From positions 83,841 to 147,840 of the forward strand of contig MBPM02000124.1 of NCBI GenBank assembly GCA_001695595.3: a DNA stretch of 64,000 nucleotides, given 5' to 3'. Below are positions 46,622 through 58,340 of this stretch, piece by piece. The notes under the pieces were generated by a model, which did no database searches, was not told where the DNA came from, and was given only the letters and a program-made list of their open reading frames with translations. The position numbers and the translations under genes were made by a program. This DNA is from Plasmopara viticola (Eukaryota > Oomycota > Peronosporomycetes > Peronosporales > Peronosporaceae). How positions within the stretch are numbered: position 1 is the first letter of the stretch; each line of letters starts with the position of its first letter.

Positions 46622-47010
46622 AGAGCCTAAAAAAGAGAGCTGTGTGTCCTAACCCGCCAAAGTTGGCTGAAGCCTGCACGATCATCATATCATTCAGAGG
46701 CAAATAGTAATTCATCATACGAAAGATCGCCTTCTTCATTTCGCCACTGTAAAAGTGCCGCCAAGAATGCCCAAGTGTCTTTTTATGTTAAAAAGCACAA
46801 CTACTTCCGAATGAAGTCTGTGTTTCTTCCAATTTTCATCGACAATGTTGCACGCATTAATAAGCGTAGAGTCGGCCTCAAACTTCTTGGCTACACAAGC
46901 AAAATTGGGGCGGATAACCATATACGTGACAAAGTGGTGTTGCCACGCTAGCTCGGTAACAATGCGTACGTTCAAGCAAACTCCACATTTATACCACAAT
47001 GGCCACCAAA
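46622..47010 (-). pseudogene. PCK1: ATP-type PEP carboxykinase fragment (C)
   Basis: The frame 46999-46736 encodes VRIVTELAWQHHFVTYM and HLGILGGTF; beyond it NYYLPLND and QASANFGG are recognisable before the junction. It stops short of the P-loop. Confidence 0.8.
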
Positions 47011-47145
47011 CACGTACATGCGGTCCACCTGCCCATATCCATCAGCATCCCAATAATTGCATAACTGGCTGAAGATATGAAGCTGTACTTTGATTGGTTA
47101 GCATAAAGAGGGGGGTGTAGGAGGTGTGTAGCTATAAGCGCTCCC
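46622..47145. mobile_element. PEPCK-MULE C, right half only
   Basis: Holds the right TIR (ending CGCTCCC at 47145) and the N-proximal part of the PEPCK fragment. The left TIR, the MULE N-terminal piece and the PEPCK C-terminal part are gone, replaced by the MULE C-terminal scrap. Confidence 0.8.
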
Positions 47146-47174
47146 TAATCAAATCGACAATAGAACTTCCAGCC

Positions 47175-48080
47175 TCGTAAAATACAAGTAATTTTTTTAC
47201 ACCCCATATCAGATGAAAAATTCTTAATTTACTCATTTCTATGCATTGTAGCCTCGCTCTCGTAAGCTACTCAGAAGTGTTAGCAAATAAGCTAATCAAA
47301 AGTGTTAACAAATAGGGCCAGCTCCATTAAGGCGCTTGCGACGATTATGATCACTAATTACAGTTGTATCTGTTCTTCTAGGGAACTTTAACTACATCAA
47401 CTATACCGTTTTCTTACTGCGTAAAAAACAATATCGTGCTAAACGATGGGGTAGAAATTTGTATATATATTTTTGATTGCGGTAGGTATTGTTTGGTAAA
47501 AGGGGTGGTTTTCTTAACAAATTTTCTAAAAGATGTAAATTTTATCAATCTATAACTTTATATGGTGTTCTGCAGAATAATATACGTACCAATTTTGTTT
47601 TTTTTTAATTGAGCTAATTTTGAGATTAAGAAGATAGAAATAAGTAAATCTTTGTAAAGTACGGATTTGTGTATTTTCGCAGTAATAGCGACGAATGATG
47701 ATTGTACTTGTCGAGAGGACATCACGTTTAGCCGACGAAAGTTCTAAACTGATCCAAGTCAGCCTTGAAGCATTCTTCGCCTACGTAAGTAGTTATTATC
47801 GGCCGATCCTACAGATGGCTTTGTGCGCTATTTCGACAAAAACATGACAATGAAAAGGTCGTTCAATGCGTTTAATCCGCAAGGCGACATTTAATAAAAA
47901 TTGGCTGCGCAGACGCTATGCCCGAAATCGAAAATTGTTTACAAGAAGGCAGAGAATTCATTACCATTGTCGTACTTCTAGGTTCAGTTTCCATTACAGA
48001 TCAGTTTGCAGCATCCTATTACTTAAGATACGGTGCCTCGGTTATTTATCAATCGTTCCTGCTATATTTTTTTCAACTCA
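47175..48080 (+). repeat. Left arm, unit C
   Basis: Same block as the other left arms, diverged, directly upstream of E5. No inverted partner lies nearby, because the unit is cut at the E5/E6 junction. Confidence 0.78.
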
Positions 48081-48359
48081 AATAAAATATGGATCACTTC
48101 TCCAGCTAAATACTACAATACGATAGAGTCACAAGATAGTTGGTTGTAAACGTTATTTGATACAAACATTAAGTCGACAGTAAAGAATGAATGGAGAATG
48201 TTTAATCGAGGCCAATTATCTGTAGAACTAGGATTCCGTACGTGCGGCCTCGTCCTTTTTGCTATCTGGTCGCACAATCATATTCTTAATTTCGTACCAG
48301 CTGCAAGATCCAAACCTTTTCTCACTCTCCCTTTATATTGCAACGTCTCAAGCCACACC

Positions 48360-48578
48360 ATGCGCGTACTCATCTTAGTACGTGCTACCATCATTTTCTT
48401 TTTTAACGTTAGCACTTGTCATGGCACTACCTCGAATACAAGACGCGACGACATAGACAAGTCCTCGTTCAATGGCACGAACGAGGAGGCGAGAGGAAAT
48501 GGATTGGTGGATTATCTTGGTCAACCGGCTGTGCACATGATTGACCAAAATCTCGAAAATGCCATGGAGATGCAAGGG
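48360..48578 (+). pseudogene. Effector E5, N-terminal fragment
   Basis: It encodes the signal peptide MRVLILVRATIIFFFNVSTC, RRDD, NEEARG and on to NLENAMEM with no lesions, then joins antisense sequence of the E6 C-terminus at about 48576-48579 and stops 6 codons later at 48596. The N-terminal leader is intact, so a ~78-residue secreted peptide could in principle be made. Confidence 0.85.
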
Positions 48579-49913
48579 ATGCTCGTTACAATCTGAAAGG
48601 TGTAACTTGGATGAGGGATCAGCCAGGTACTGCACCATAGAGTGTGCATAATTCTGGACGTCGGAGCGCTGCCCTGAATTCAAAGAACCAATGTGCTGGG
48701 CTGCTAGCTCGAGGTCTCGAAACAGAACGACCACTTCATCAAACGAATACTTTGATCTCAGCAAATTAAACATCTGGTCGCCATCAAATGGCCTCCAATT
48801 TGTGTCCAAAGCGACGGCCGCAATCCCATTGGCGAAAACTTGGAAAATATCCGGCGTAATCTTCTCAAGCGTCTAAACACAAGGTCAGGGTATCGGTGCC
48901 ACATTCTACGCGCATGCGCTACAAGGCTCTCACCGACGTATTTTACGTCTCCCAACACGCTCTCGAGCGCATTGGAATCGAACATGACCTTCGCACGTGG
49001 CAATGACATCTTTGGCAGTATGAATAAAATAAAACTGCCAAGGTCAAACTTTCGATCGTCCACCTGCAAGTACATTTTCACGTATTCTAGCCACGCAGTA
49101 AACAAAGCCACATCGTCAACACCAATCAAAGCATGTTCTTCTTCGAGCCTCAAGAGATAGAACATGTATTCTGGAATTCCTTGTAGAAGCCATTCCATAA
49201 GCACAAAATCCATGGTAATCGGATTCGTGACCATACACGTCACGAATAGCAATTTGCGTCAAAACTCGTTCGCGTCGATATTAATGAAATAGTGTCACGG
49301 CTTGAAAAATCGGATCAAACACGGATGGATCATGAAGCGGAAATGTCAGTTTTGGACTCGGTCGTTGCTGAATGTGTTTGGCCAAAAAATATAAGAGGTC
49401 CTTGTTGCTAAATACTGCGTTATCAGAAGCCATGGTGTCCTAATCCCTATAACGATCAATGTAGTAACACCACACAAGGAGCTTGGAGTCGTGACGCAAT
49501 ATGACTGGATCCAGATATCGATGAAATAAGCTTTGAAGGTGCAAGTACTTAAACACATCCTTTGGGTGGACTCGCGGTTCCTTCAACCATTTGTAGGCTT
49601 TGTCTTTCATATCACGCCAATGCACATGTTCCTTTATTGTGGCTAAATCTACCTGTTCTCGACGCATGAGCTCGTTTTCTAATGTGTGCGATAATGTTTG
49701 AATTTCCATAGCATTTTCGAGGTTTTCGTCAATCATGTGCACAGCCGGTTGACTAAAATATTCCACCAATCCATTTCCTCTCGCCTCCTCGTTCGTGTCA
49801 TTGAACGAGGCCTTGTCTCTGTCATCGCGTCTTGTATTCGAGGTAGTGCCATAACAAGTGCTTACATTAAAAAAGAAAATGATGGCAGTACGTACGAAGA
49901 TGAGTACGCGCAT
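48579..49913 (-). pseudogene. WY/LWY effector E6, 3'-truncated
   Basis: The start at 49913 gives MRVLIFVRTAIIFFFNVSTC, as in E1, then NEEARG and YKWLKEPRVHPKDVFKYLHL. It is closest to E1 (also beside a DNAJC11-like gene). Breaks: a shift and stop near 49445, a shift near 49250 and others near 48865-48800. It retains MVQYLADPS where E2-E4 have a stop. The C-terminal ~115 codons are lost at the junction with E5. Confidence 0.85.
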
Positions 49914-50167
49914 GGTGTGGCTTGAGACGTTGCAATATAAAGGAGTAGTGAGAAAAGGCCGGGATCTTGCAGCTGGTACAAAATCAAGAATGGGATTGTG
50001 CGAAGGGAGCCAAATATTCACCATCCGTTCTTTATTGTCGACCTATTGTCTATATCGAATACCGTTTACAACCAATCATCTTGTGACTCTATCATCTTAT
50101 AGTATTTAGCTGGAGAAGTGACACATACAATTTGAGGGTGAAGAGGTACAAACACAAGGAGATTTCG

Positions 50168-52040
50168 ATGGCAGCAGACAGCAAGGCTCCACCGCCCGGA
50201 GAAGACGCGACTTTGTGGCGCCAAATCAAGCGTGATCACTATGTCCTATTTGGTGTGGAACGTGATGCTTCAAGTAGTGAAATCCGGAATTGCTTCCTCT
50301 CGCTCTCGCGTGAATTCCATCCGGATCGACGACGTCAAGGCCACGCGGAGATTGTGGCAGCAGCCAATACACAATATGCGGTACTCGACCGTGCGTACAA
50401 AGTATTAATTGATCCAATCAAATGGCACGTCTGCGGCGAAAAGGTAAGTACAGTACCATTTCTTTCAAAATTTCTCAAACTTGATACCGAAACGGTGTCC
50501 GGCCGTCCATGGTCTGTTTAAACGAATGACAAGGCATCCAGGTCCTCGAACAAGATCACATTGCACAACAAAACAAGATCGGCTTCCACTTGCAAACACG
50601 CGACGAGGTGCAACAATACATGGAAAAGCTCGTGCGGCAACGGCACGAACAGGCTCTTGACGTCCACTTCGTGTCCCATAGCGAATTGGCCATGCATGTC
50701 GATGCGTCCGACTGGGTCCACGCACCGATGCAAGCATTCCGTCATCTCTTGGACCCTCACGTCCACTACGTGGCTCGGACGCAAATGACACTCCATCAAC
50801 GGACAGACTTTCCCTTGTCTCGTACGACCAAGTTGTCAATTGGGGGCTTTATGTACGACCGACTCGGCCTGACCATGGGTGGCTTCACCACGGCACTGTC
50901 GTACAAATCATTAAACCAAGTCTCCCGTCCGTCACGCTCTCGACTCGGCTCGGTGCCCAAGCTGCACTGTCAACTGAGTCAACTTGAGTCAACGTGTCGC
51001 GTTACACGGTTTTCATGCTCATTCTCGAATTCAATGAACACGGACTCGACCTGTCCGTGGGTGTGAACCATCTCTTTGCTTCACAACTCCATGGCTCCAT
51101 GATGTGGAGTACACGTGACGGCCTCTTGGAATTTCTTAAGCACGACACGGAAACGCAGACGGCCACGGCAGCCGTCGCAGTGAACGCAGCGGGTCCGAAT
51201 CTCTCGCTGCAAGTGCGTCGCGCAATCACCAGTGCCTCCACCATTAGACTTTCCTTGCGCGAGAGCATGATGGCGGGCGTCTCCACCGTCACGGGCATGA
51301 GTCGAGAACTCTCGCATCGCACACGCGTGGCGGTTGGCGTCTTGCTCGCACGTGCAGGCGTGACGCTACGATAGGGCTTTACCCGTGGCAGTGTCCGCTT
51401 CGTCGTGCTCATTTTCCAACAAGCGGTCTGCTCAAAAATACTTTTCTTCCTTTTCTGCTACCATTAAGCAGTATGCGAATGAATGCATTTGACGTGGCGT
51501 GGCTGTGACCCCCACAACATGCAGTAGTGGCAAGCCTAAACGATTCGTCTCGTAGGTGGGCATAGTGGAAAACGAGCTGCAGATCTCCTTTGCCGAGAAA
51601 AAGACGATGAGGAGGTTGGTAAGCCACCGCTATTCGTCAAATTGGATGGGTACGGTGGATCAACGGAAGCAAAAATCTCCAGGCCGTCAAGCAGTGCGAA
51701 GAGAGGTGAGCGACCTGCCAAAACACGTCTGCGATCAACGTTTTGTATGTTGTTGACATCGCGAGGTGATGTCGTGACGCCGGGGTCGTTACAACGATAC
51801 GTGTCGGTGTCAGACGTGCGCAACAGAAGCTCAAGACGCGCTATTTCTGAGCAGCCGTGAGGGTCCGGCACTTGGGATGCACCATGCCGTCAGCAAAAGT
51901 TTCATGGTTGCGTTGACCGTGGTCAATCTCTCCCGCCCAATGATGTCTTCTCCTTGTTGTGTCTGCAATTGGCAGATCTTTATAGGAACTTGACAATCGA
52001 TAAGCCGGATTTCGCGCTTGCGTTTTCGTTTGTGGTGCAA
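50168..52040 (+). pseudogene. DNAJC11: DNAJC11-like gene, second copy
   Basis: The J-domain exon (50168-50443) includes HPD and the HAEIVAAANTQYAV stretch missing from copy 1, but lacks YDMY after the fourth helix. The intron donor GTAAGT is present; at the acceptor CAG has become CAA, so the only nearby AG would shift the frame by one. Exon 2 from about 50533 is open to 51066, then shifted to 51374. A TAG (51372-51374) falls at the same codon as the TAA of copy 1. C-terminal remnants continue to roughly 52040. It is divergent from E6. Confidence 0.75.
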
Positions 52041-52083
52041 GGCGTGTGTGACTTCGATGATATTTTAGTTCTAATGTGTTTTG

Positions 52084-52241
52084 TATACGGGAGGTGCCGA
52101 CAAGGAGATCAAGTTGTGGCGCGTGGGTGAAATGGAGGACGTCGCAGCCAAAGGCGGCTGCTTGAGTTCATTTTCAGCCTCTCAGGGTACGATCGTTGCC
52201 TTGATTGTGTGCTGTTTTCACATGGAAGATACATTTTTTTG
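52084..52241 (+). pseudogene. WD40-repeat protein fragment
   Basis: A short frame reads TGGADKEIKLWRVGEME, the end of a WD40 blade (GH/WD-type strand), followed by a hydrophobic stretch and a stop. Only one blade is present; copy 1 of the region (9640) lacks it, so it marks the edge of a different segment. Confidence 0.5.
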
Positions 52242-52446
52242 ACCTAACAAAAAAGCCAGTGAAGATGTTTTGCAAAAGGAAAAATTGCAAAATGTGATGC
52301 AAATCGAAAGTTCTCGCTTAAGGTGATACAAATGTTAAAACAGCTCTAAATATTCAGCAGTGTCTGATCCCTCATGTTAAATACGAGTTTTGGCTCACAT
52401 GGCTGCAAAGTGATGGCTACAAAGAGTGGCTAGCTCACAGTCGATA

Positions 52447-52761
52447 CAACCGACCCTGTGGCTCGAGCGGTTAGCCGTTCAACCCAGGACTGGGAGGTGC
52501 CTGGTTCGATACCCATAAAATCCGAATCAAGGCAGCCGGAGATAGGTCACTAAAGTGGACGAGCTATCACACCCGAGTGTGTGACTGCCCTACCAAAATG
52601 CACCCGATTGGGTAGTTTGGGTGGGGGACGCCCAACTGACCGATAAAGCCCCAAAGTGTAATGAGGGGTACGGAATTCAGTCCCAATATGGGTCGGATTG
52701 CAACCAGCATCCCGCGATAGAGACAGCTTAGTCCTAGCGCGTGGGTTCCAGTAGCTTAAAT
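52447..52761 (+). mobile_element. tRNA-derived SINE
   Basis: The head contains a Pol III A box (TGGCTCGAGCGG near 52460) and a perfect B box GGTTCGATACC (52503-52513) at tRNA spacing, and then a ~240 bp unrelated body. It is bounded by an exact 13 bp target duplication CTCACAGTCGATA at 52434-52446 and 52762-52774. It does not fold as a whole tRNA gene. Single copy in the window. Confidence 0.85.
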
Positions 52762-52774
52762 CTCACAGTCGATA

Positions 52775-53000
52775 GAGCCGGTGCCCCTGAGCGACCAGCC
52801 GGCTTTCAGTGTGAACAAATTGACCATCAGTATGCTAAGTACTAGAAGTCGGGTGCCCTTCTGATAGCGGTTCGACGAGTGCCCTGACGTGTCAGTGCAT
52901 TGTGCCACAACCAAATATCACAGGGGCCCAGGCATACTGAGGGATATCGTATCACAGAGTAAGAAAAACTTTTTTAGTGTAAGTCTGCTCGATTGCACAA
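52775..53000. other. Intergenic, nothing recognised
   Basis: Sequence between the SINE and the MULE remnant; no coding or repeat signal seen. Confidence 0.4.
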
Positions 53001-54930
53001 CTCCACTAAGATTCATGGAGAGTGCGCACGACATGTTGTCTTTTTGTGTCCGTCTGCCTTACCGCATGTGGTACATTTGTATAGTCTGCGACCTGAACTC
53101 TCACCTTGAGACCGAATCCGTCTCTTCTTTGGATGCCCAGCCTGTCGAACAAAACCTGCAGGTAGGACACCAGAATCTGGGTGCAGAGCTCGGTCCTCGG
53201 GAATTTCGAGAGTTCCCATCCCTGACTGGTAGCAGATCGCCGTGTAACATGCTCCCATTTCAGACAATGTAGACTCAGTTGCCTTGGCTGCCGCCCTAAC
53301 GGCATATAGATGTTGACACGGTATCTTCAGTTGCTTTCACGTCTCACACGAGCAGTATGGTGCCTCAATGTTGACACGTCGCTACGTCATTGGACTCGTC
53401 ACGTGCGCCACGAAGGCAGTCACATCCGAGCTGAATACAGCGGTGTACTGAGCTGCGAGCTTCAGTTCGAGCTTCAGTTGCGTGTTGAACCTTTTCTCCG
53501 CCCGAGGCGTCACTAAACGGCCCTGCCTCGGCCATTCTTCGCACAGTTGCTGGCGGGTGCGACGTTTTCCCATCAGTATCGTAGAAATTGCTTTGAAGAA
53601 CTCGAACGGAAGCATCATTCTGGGCTTGAGTTTCGAACTCCGTGTCTGCTCGCTCTTCACAAAGTTAGTCGTTCGCCATCCGAAGAGCGGTGTAAGCTCG
53701 TAGTGTGGGTGCAGAGTCCACTTCTTCACAGGGATGCACCGCAGATACTTTTCCGCTTCTGAGTTGACCTAATTCAGGCCGTCTTGTGCTCGCTCGAACT
53801 CTTCTACAGAAGTTGCAGAGTTTGCTTGCCACACAAATTTCTTTTGACTGACAGCAAGCCGCACCTTCTTGTCTGCTCGCAGGTTCCCTTCGACATGATC
53901 AGAATAAACAGAACGTTTGCAAGTGAGACAATTACACAGCACCGACATGCATGAGATGCCATACCTATGATGTGCCACACGCAGAATATGTTGAACACGC
54001 CATGTTGATCGGCGGCCAACATCAAGCCTTGGTTACGGTCACTGAACACCGGGCTGGTGCGCCGAAGAAATCCGTGATTGATCGCGTTGATGGAGAACCA
54101 GTGGTAATTGTCATAGTCTTCCACGGGAGCTAGTGCCACAGCTGCGACTTGATTGCAGATGTTTCCGTCACAGGTGACCAGAACAAATTACACCCCGTTG
54201 TAATTCCGGTGCATTATGTGAGTTGCGTCAATCCCGTACACGCTTCGTCCACGCACAAACCATTGTGGGTCTAGAACGGTCATGGCTAGGCGAAATAGCC
54301 CGGCTCGTAGCACTGGAAGTCTATTTTCACCCCGGGTTCAGTTGCTCCAGCTCTACCAAGAAACTTGGGAGGAGTCAAACAGTTGACGGATCTTCTGCGA
54401 ACAGGCGCTGTTTCACAGTCTCCTTTTCGCGATACACAACGTGCTGAGATGCAACCACCCCGAACTGGAGACGAAGTTGTACGACTAGATCTTGCGTTGC
54501 TAGTGTTGGTGCTGCTGCGACAGCAGCCCGCACGACATGGCGATTGGCTTGCTGCTTGTGTGATATCTTGACGACGCTTGTACACTTCTGGTGCTCGAGA
54601 TAAGCGTCCGTCACGTTCTACTCTCTCGGCCCTTCGTTGCTCCTGAGCATTGCGAGCGTGACGAACCACGCACACCCAGTTCCGTCGCTCAGACACTTCA
54701 AACGCCCAAATGTACCGCCCCTAGTTGCGACACACACCCTCCTCCCTTCTCCAAACGCAATGCCTTCGATGGCGTCTACTGCGGTTTTTCCAGTATCCCA
54801 GAGCTGCGTTTTCAAGGCATCGACTTCTCCGTGTTCGCTCATCACAGAGACTGCGATAATCGAGTGATTGTTGGGTTTGTTTGATGAAAATTACCTCTCC
54901 ACATATTTTACATGAGGGATCAGACACTGC
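53000..54930 (-). pseudogene. MULE transposase, most complete copy (decayed)
   Basis: From 54927 downward: an N-terminal C-x2-C scrap, a DNA-binding region (GGTFGRLKCLSDGTGCAWFV), a helical block (HQKCTSVVKISHKQQAN; VVYREKETV), the DDE core with GIDATHIMHRNYNGV near 54240-54190 and FSDRNQGLMLAADQHGV near 54040, then TSNFVKSEQ-like sequence and a CCHC knuckle KCTTCGKADGHKKTTC near 53060. The arrangement fits a Mutator-like transposase. A TAA directly follows NYNGV, and frames change at least five times. It is different from the FAR1-like MULE in the PEPCK elements. Confidence 0.75.
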
Positions 54931-55360
54931 TGAATTCTCGGAACTATTTTCAACATTTGTATCACCTTATGCGAGAAGTTTCGATTTGTACCACATTTTG
55001 CAATTTTCCCTTTGCAAAATAGCTCGCCCTGTACTCCAATTAGCCGTCCTTGCTTTGTTTAATGCAATATACTGAAGCAAATTTCTATGTTTATTATGGT
55101 ATCATGGTCAAATTTCCAGTTAAAGTCGAAATTGATTCTTGACGCCCAAATGTCGTCCACGTTGTCATTATGCATTCCAAAATTTCGTAGACGCTTGTAG
55201 CCATCGCGTACGACCACTGTATTCAGCGCTCGATGGCGTCGATAGTTGTGTTCAAAGAGCCGATGCAATACCAAAAGTTAATCGTTGATGATATTGGTAG
55301 TCTATTGGCTAGAAGGAAATCTGGGTCAAAAACGATGAATCAATTGGATACATAGCGTCA
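54931..55360. other. Intergenic, no gene recognised
   Basis: AT-rich. A 71-codon minus frame at 55059-55274 has no family signature that I recognise. Confidence 0.4.
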
Positions 55361-56511
55361 TTTGATACACTCAATTTGATGCGTGGTCAAAATTAGTGTG
55401 ATCTACCCGTATCAAGTTTATGGAAAGGACCAAAATTATATGACCAGGTCGGTGGCTTGATCCATTCCAACTACGAGAAACATACAATCGTATAAAGCAC
55501 AATGTAATCGGCTTGATGGGTTTTTACTAATTGCGCAACTATCGCTCACGTATTAGTTGGACCATTATCTACTTGCGAAGTAGGTCAGCCGCGGTCTATT
55601 ACGATTTTTGTCATCCGTCAACAACCACTAAAGTCAGCAAGGTGTCCAAACAGGCTCAATAATCATAGGACAAAGCATATAAGTATTTTGTGCTACACTC
55701 GATCCGGTATAGCGCCCAATTCGTACCCACTTCTAAAGAGGCTTCAAAATGGATGAACATTTTAGAAAGATCGTAAGGAAAGTAGAAAACAAAGGCTCAA
55801 GCATTAAAGTTTTATAAAGTACACGATTGGCCGATGTTCTTGTAGTAAACAAATGTTTTGTCCCACATAGACACCGTAAGCAACATGTCAACCCTGTAAT
55901 AAAAGAAGCAGAGTGCATGATCCTCGAGAGACTGTTGTGGTGTAGTTTCAACATGACGCCGTAGACAATCATTTGTAGTCATATGTAATCCCAAGTTTGC
56001 GAAGTTGCTATTGAGCTAACCTGAGCCCTTTTGGTGATCACAATTAAAAGGAACAGGTATATATACCTTTGACTTGCCCCTGCAATACAGCTGTAGAGAA
56101 TCTGTCTTATAAAAGTTTGATTAAAGATTATCAATAAGGCAATCATAGCTGGTAGATTAATGCGTGCATCTTTGAGCAGAAAAAAATGTAAGCCTCGTGA
56201 ACGTCTTGGGCAAGCGCGCGATGTGGAAGGGGTAGAGATAGACTCCTGCGTCCATTCTTTTTGCAGCGTCGACAAGAAGTCTATTTTTCTTAGCGAGAGC
56301 TTACTATGTAAACGAGACAAAATAATAACATCCAGGAATAACGCATGATTTCGAATCAATTGTTGCGGTGACTTTGATGAGCACTACAATCAAACGAGCT
56401 TGTTTTACCTGCTTCTACAATTCTCATATTGCACAAATCAATTTTATTGAAGTTAAAGTCTTCGTTTATTCCAAGTAGTAGATGCTGACGCTGATATATA
56501 AAAATAAATTT
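55361..56511. repeat. Conserved unit flank, unit D
   Basis: Matches 32903-34227 without the SINE insertion, and the two pieces 9625-10047 and 19222-19794 without the LINE. It therefore preserves the empty sites for both insertions. Confidence 0.85.
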
Positions 56512-57415
56512 GGGAGCGCCTATAGGTACACCCTCCCCCCTACGCCCCCTCTTTATGCTGACCAATCAAAGTACAGCTTCATATCTTCAGCCACCGCTTT
56601 TTCACAAATTTAGAAGCGCCGGCAGGTTTTCCTGCCAGACCAATTCCTCAGATTTTTGTCGTTGCTTTACCACGTAACCGCTATGTCGAACCTCGAAATC
56701 GCCAATTCGAAATCGCCAATTTCCCTACTTTTGAAAAGGCGGAAAGCTCTGTTAAGGCTTTTGCCAAATTGAACGGCTTTGCTGTGAGACTCAATCGTAC
56801 CAAAAAGAGCAAAACAGGTGGATTAAGGAAGGTTTGACACGGGTGTGTTCACAGTGGTTGTTATAAGAAAAAGGGTAATGGCATACGGAACACATTTGCG
56901 TCAAAACAAGCTGTCAATGGCTGGCTATTGTGGAACGCGTCTTGCAGCAATCTAGTAACTACTTTTGGGACATGAAATTGATGTGTGGCGAGCATTCTGG
57001 ACATAGGCCGCCTCTGACCCCGCAGCCTATGCAGTCAACCGGACGCTAAACCTAAGGAAAGAGACCATCATTCTACGATGACCAAAGCTGGCGCACCCTC
57101 TCGTACTATCCTTGCCACGCTTCGTCAGAAGGAATGTGCCTGTCTTGTACTCAGGAAGGATATCGGCAACGCAAGCTAAAAAGGTACCAATCTTGATATC
57201 AATTCTTTTATATGGAAATTATGCATGCAACTAACACATCACCGGGCCGTAACATGATAGGTCCTTGCCTAGCAGAATAAACTGCCTGCAGTTATGTTTA
57301 AACGAGGCGGCCAAATCGTGAGCTATATCGCTAAACGCACCCTTGTCCGTTTACGCGTCTCTTGGATTCAACATCTCAGATGGCACGCCTTTCACGAATG
57401 TGGGAATCTCAACGC

Positions 57416-57531
57416 CAAACACAGGATCTTTAACAAACGCTGCCTTTTCGCTACTGCTGCATCTACACACTTACGCGTGTGTAGATGCAGCAGTATCGAA
57501 AAGGCAGCGCTTGTTAAAGATCATGTGTTTG
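57416..57531. repeat. 55 nt palindrome, diverged copy
   Basis: Arms 57416-57470 and 57477-57531 with about three mismatches and loop TTACGC; homologous to the perfect palindrome at 20675-20790. Confidence 0.95.
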
Positions 57532-58187
57532 CGCGACCACATTCAGTTTTGCTTGAGCTGAGAAAGTCGTTTTCATTATTAGCGTTGGTCCACACAATTT
57601 CAAGCAAGGCATCGGGCAAATCGCATTATGGATATCGGGCTTTGTCTCTTTACTGAGGGTAATCGTCCTGACATAGCAGCCGCCTTCAAATTTATATATA
57701 AAACCCGTCATCCCAGCCGAGCTCGTCGTCACCAATGAGATCGCGCTATGCATTAGCGACAGCGTCGTCTTGCCCGTGCCAGAGAGCCTAAAAAAGAGAG
57801 CTGTGTGTCCTAACCCGCCAAAGTTGGCTGAAGCCTGTACGGTCATCACATCATTCAGAGGCAAATAGTAATTCATCATACGAAAGATCGCCTTCTTAAA
57901 ACGTGCCGCCGTAAAAGTGCCGCCAAGAATGCCCAAGTATCTTTTCATGTTAAAAAAAGCACAAATACTTCCGAAAGAAGTCTGTGTTCCTTGCAATCTT
58001 CATCGACAATGTTGCACGCATTAAAAAGCGTAAAGTCGGCCTCAAATTTCTTGGCTACACGAGCAAAATTGGGGCGGATAAACATGTTCGTGACAAAATG
58101 GTGGTGCCACGCTAGCTCGGTAATAGCGCTCAAGCGAGACTCCACATTTATACTACAATGGCCACCAAACACGTACATGCGGTCCAC
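57477..58187 (-). pseudogene. PCK1: ATP-type PEP carboxykinase fragment (D)
   Basis: Same content as fragment [50 protein letters not shown]; missing the N-terminus and most of the C-terminal lobe, with the same frame shifts. Confidence 0.85.
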
Positions 58188-58340
58188 CTGCCCATATCCA
58201 TGAGCATCCCAATAATTGCATAACTGGCTGAAGATATAAAGCTGTACTTTGATTGGTCAGCATAAAGAGAGGGGTGTAGCTCTAGGCAGGAGGGGTGTAG
58301 CTATAGGCGCTCCCTAATCGAATCGACAATAGAACTTCCA

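Larger units (their letters stand above)
56512..58314. mobile_element. PEPCK-MULE D
   Basis: Left TIR starts GGGAGCGCCTATAGG at 56512; right TIR ends GGCGCTCCC at 58314. Content and order are as in copy A, including the palindrome at 57416-57531. A 15-base duplication in the left part (TCGAAATCGCCAATT twice, near 56690-56715) is private. Confidence 0.82.

Noticed and set aside
52447..52520. Standalone tRNA gene
   Set aside because: A and B boxes are present but the acceptor stem does not pair and the segment is the head of a 315 bp element with a target duplication.
55059..55274. 71-codon minus ORF
   Set aside because: Short, no recognisable motif, no second copy to compare.
19795..58314. 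Target-site duplications for the PEPCK-MULE elements
   Set aside because: I compared bases outside the TIRs in copies A, B and D and found no convincing 8-11 bp direct repeat, so none is claimed.
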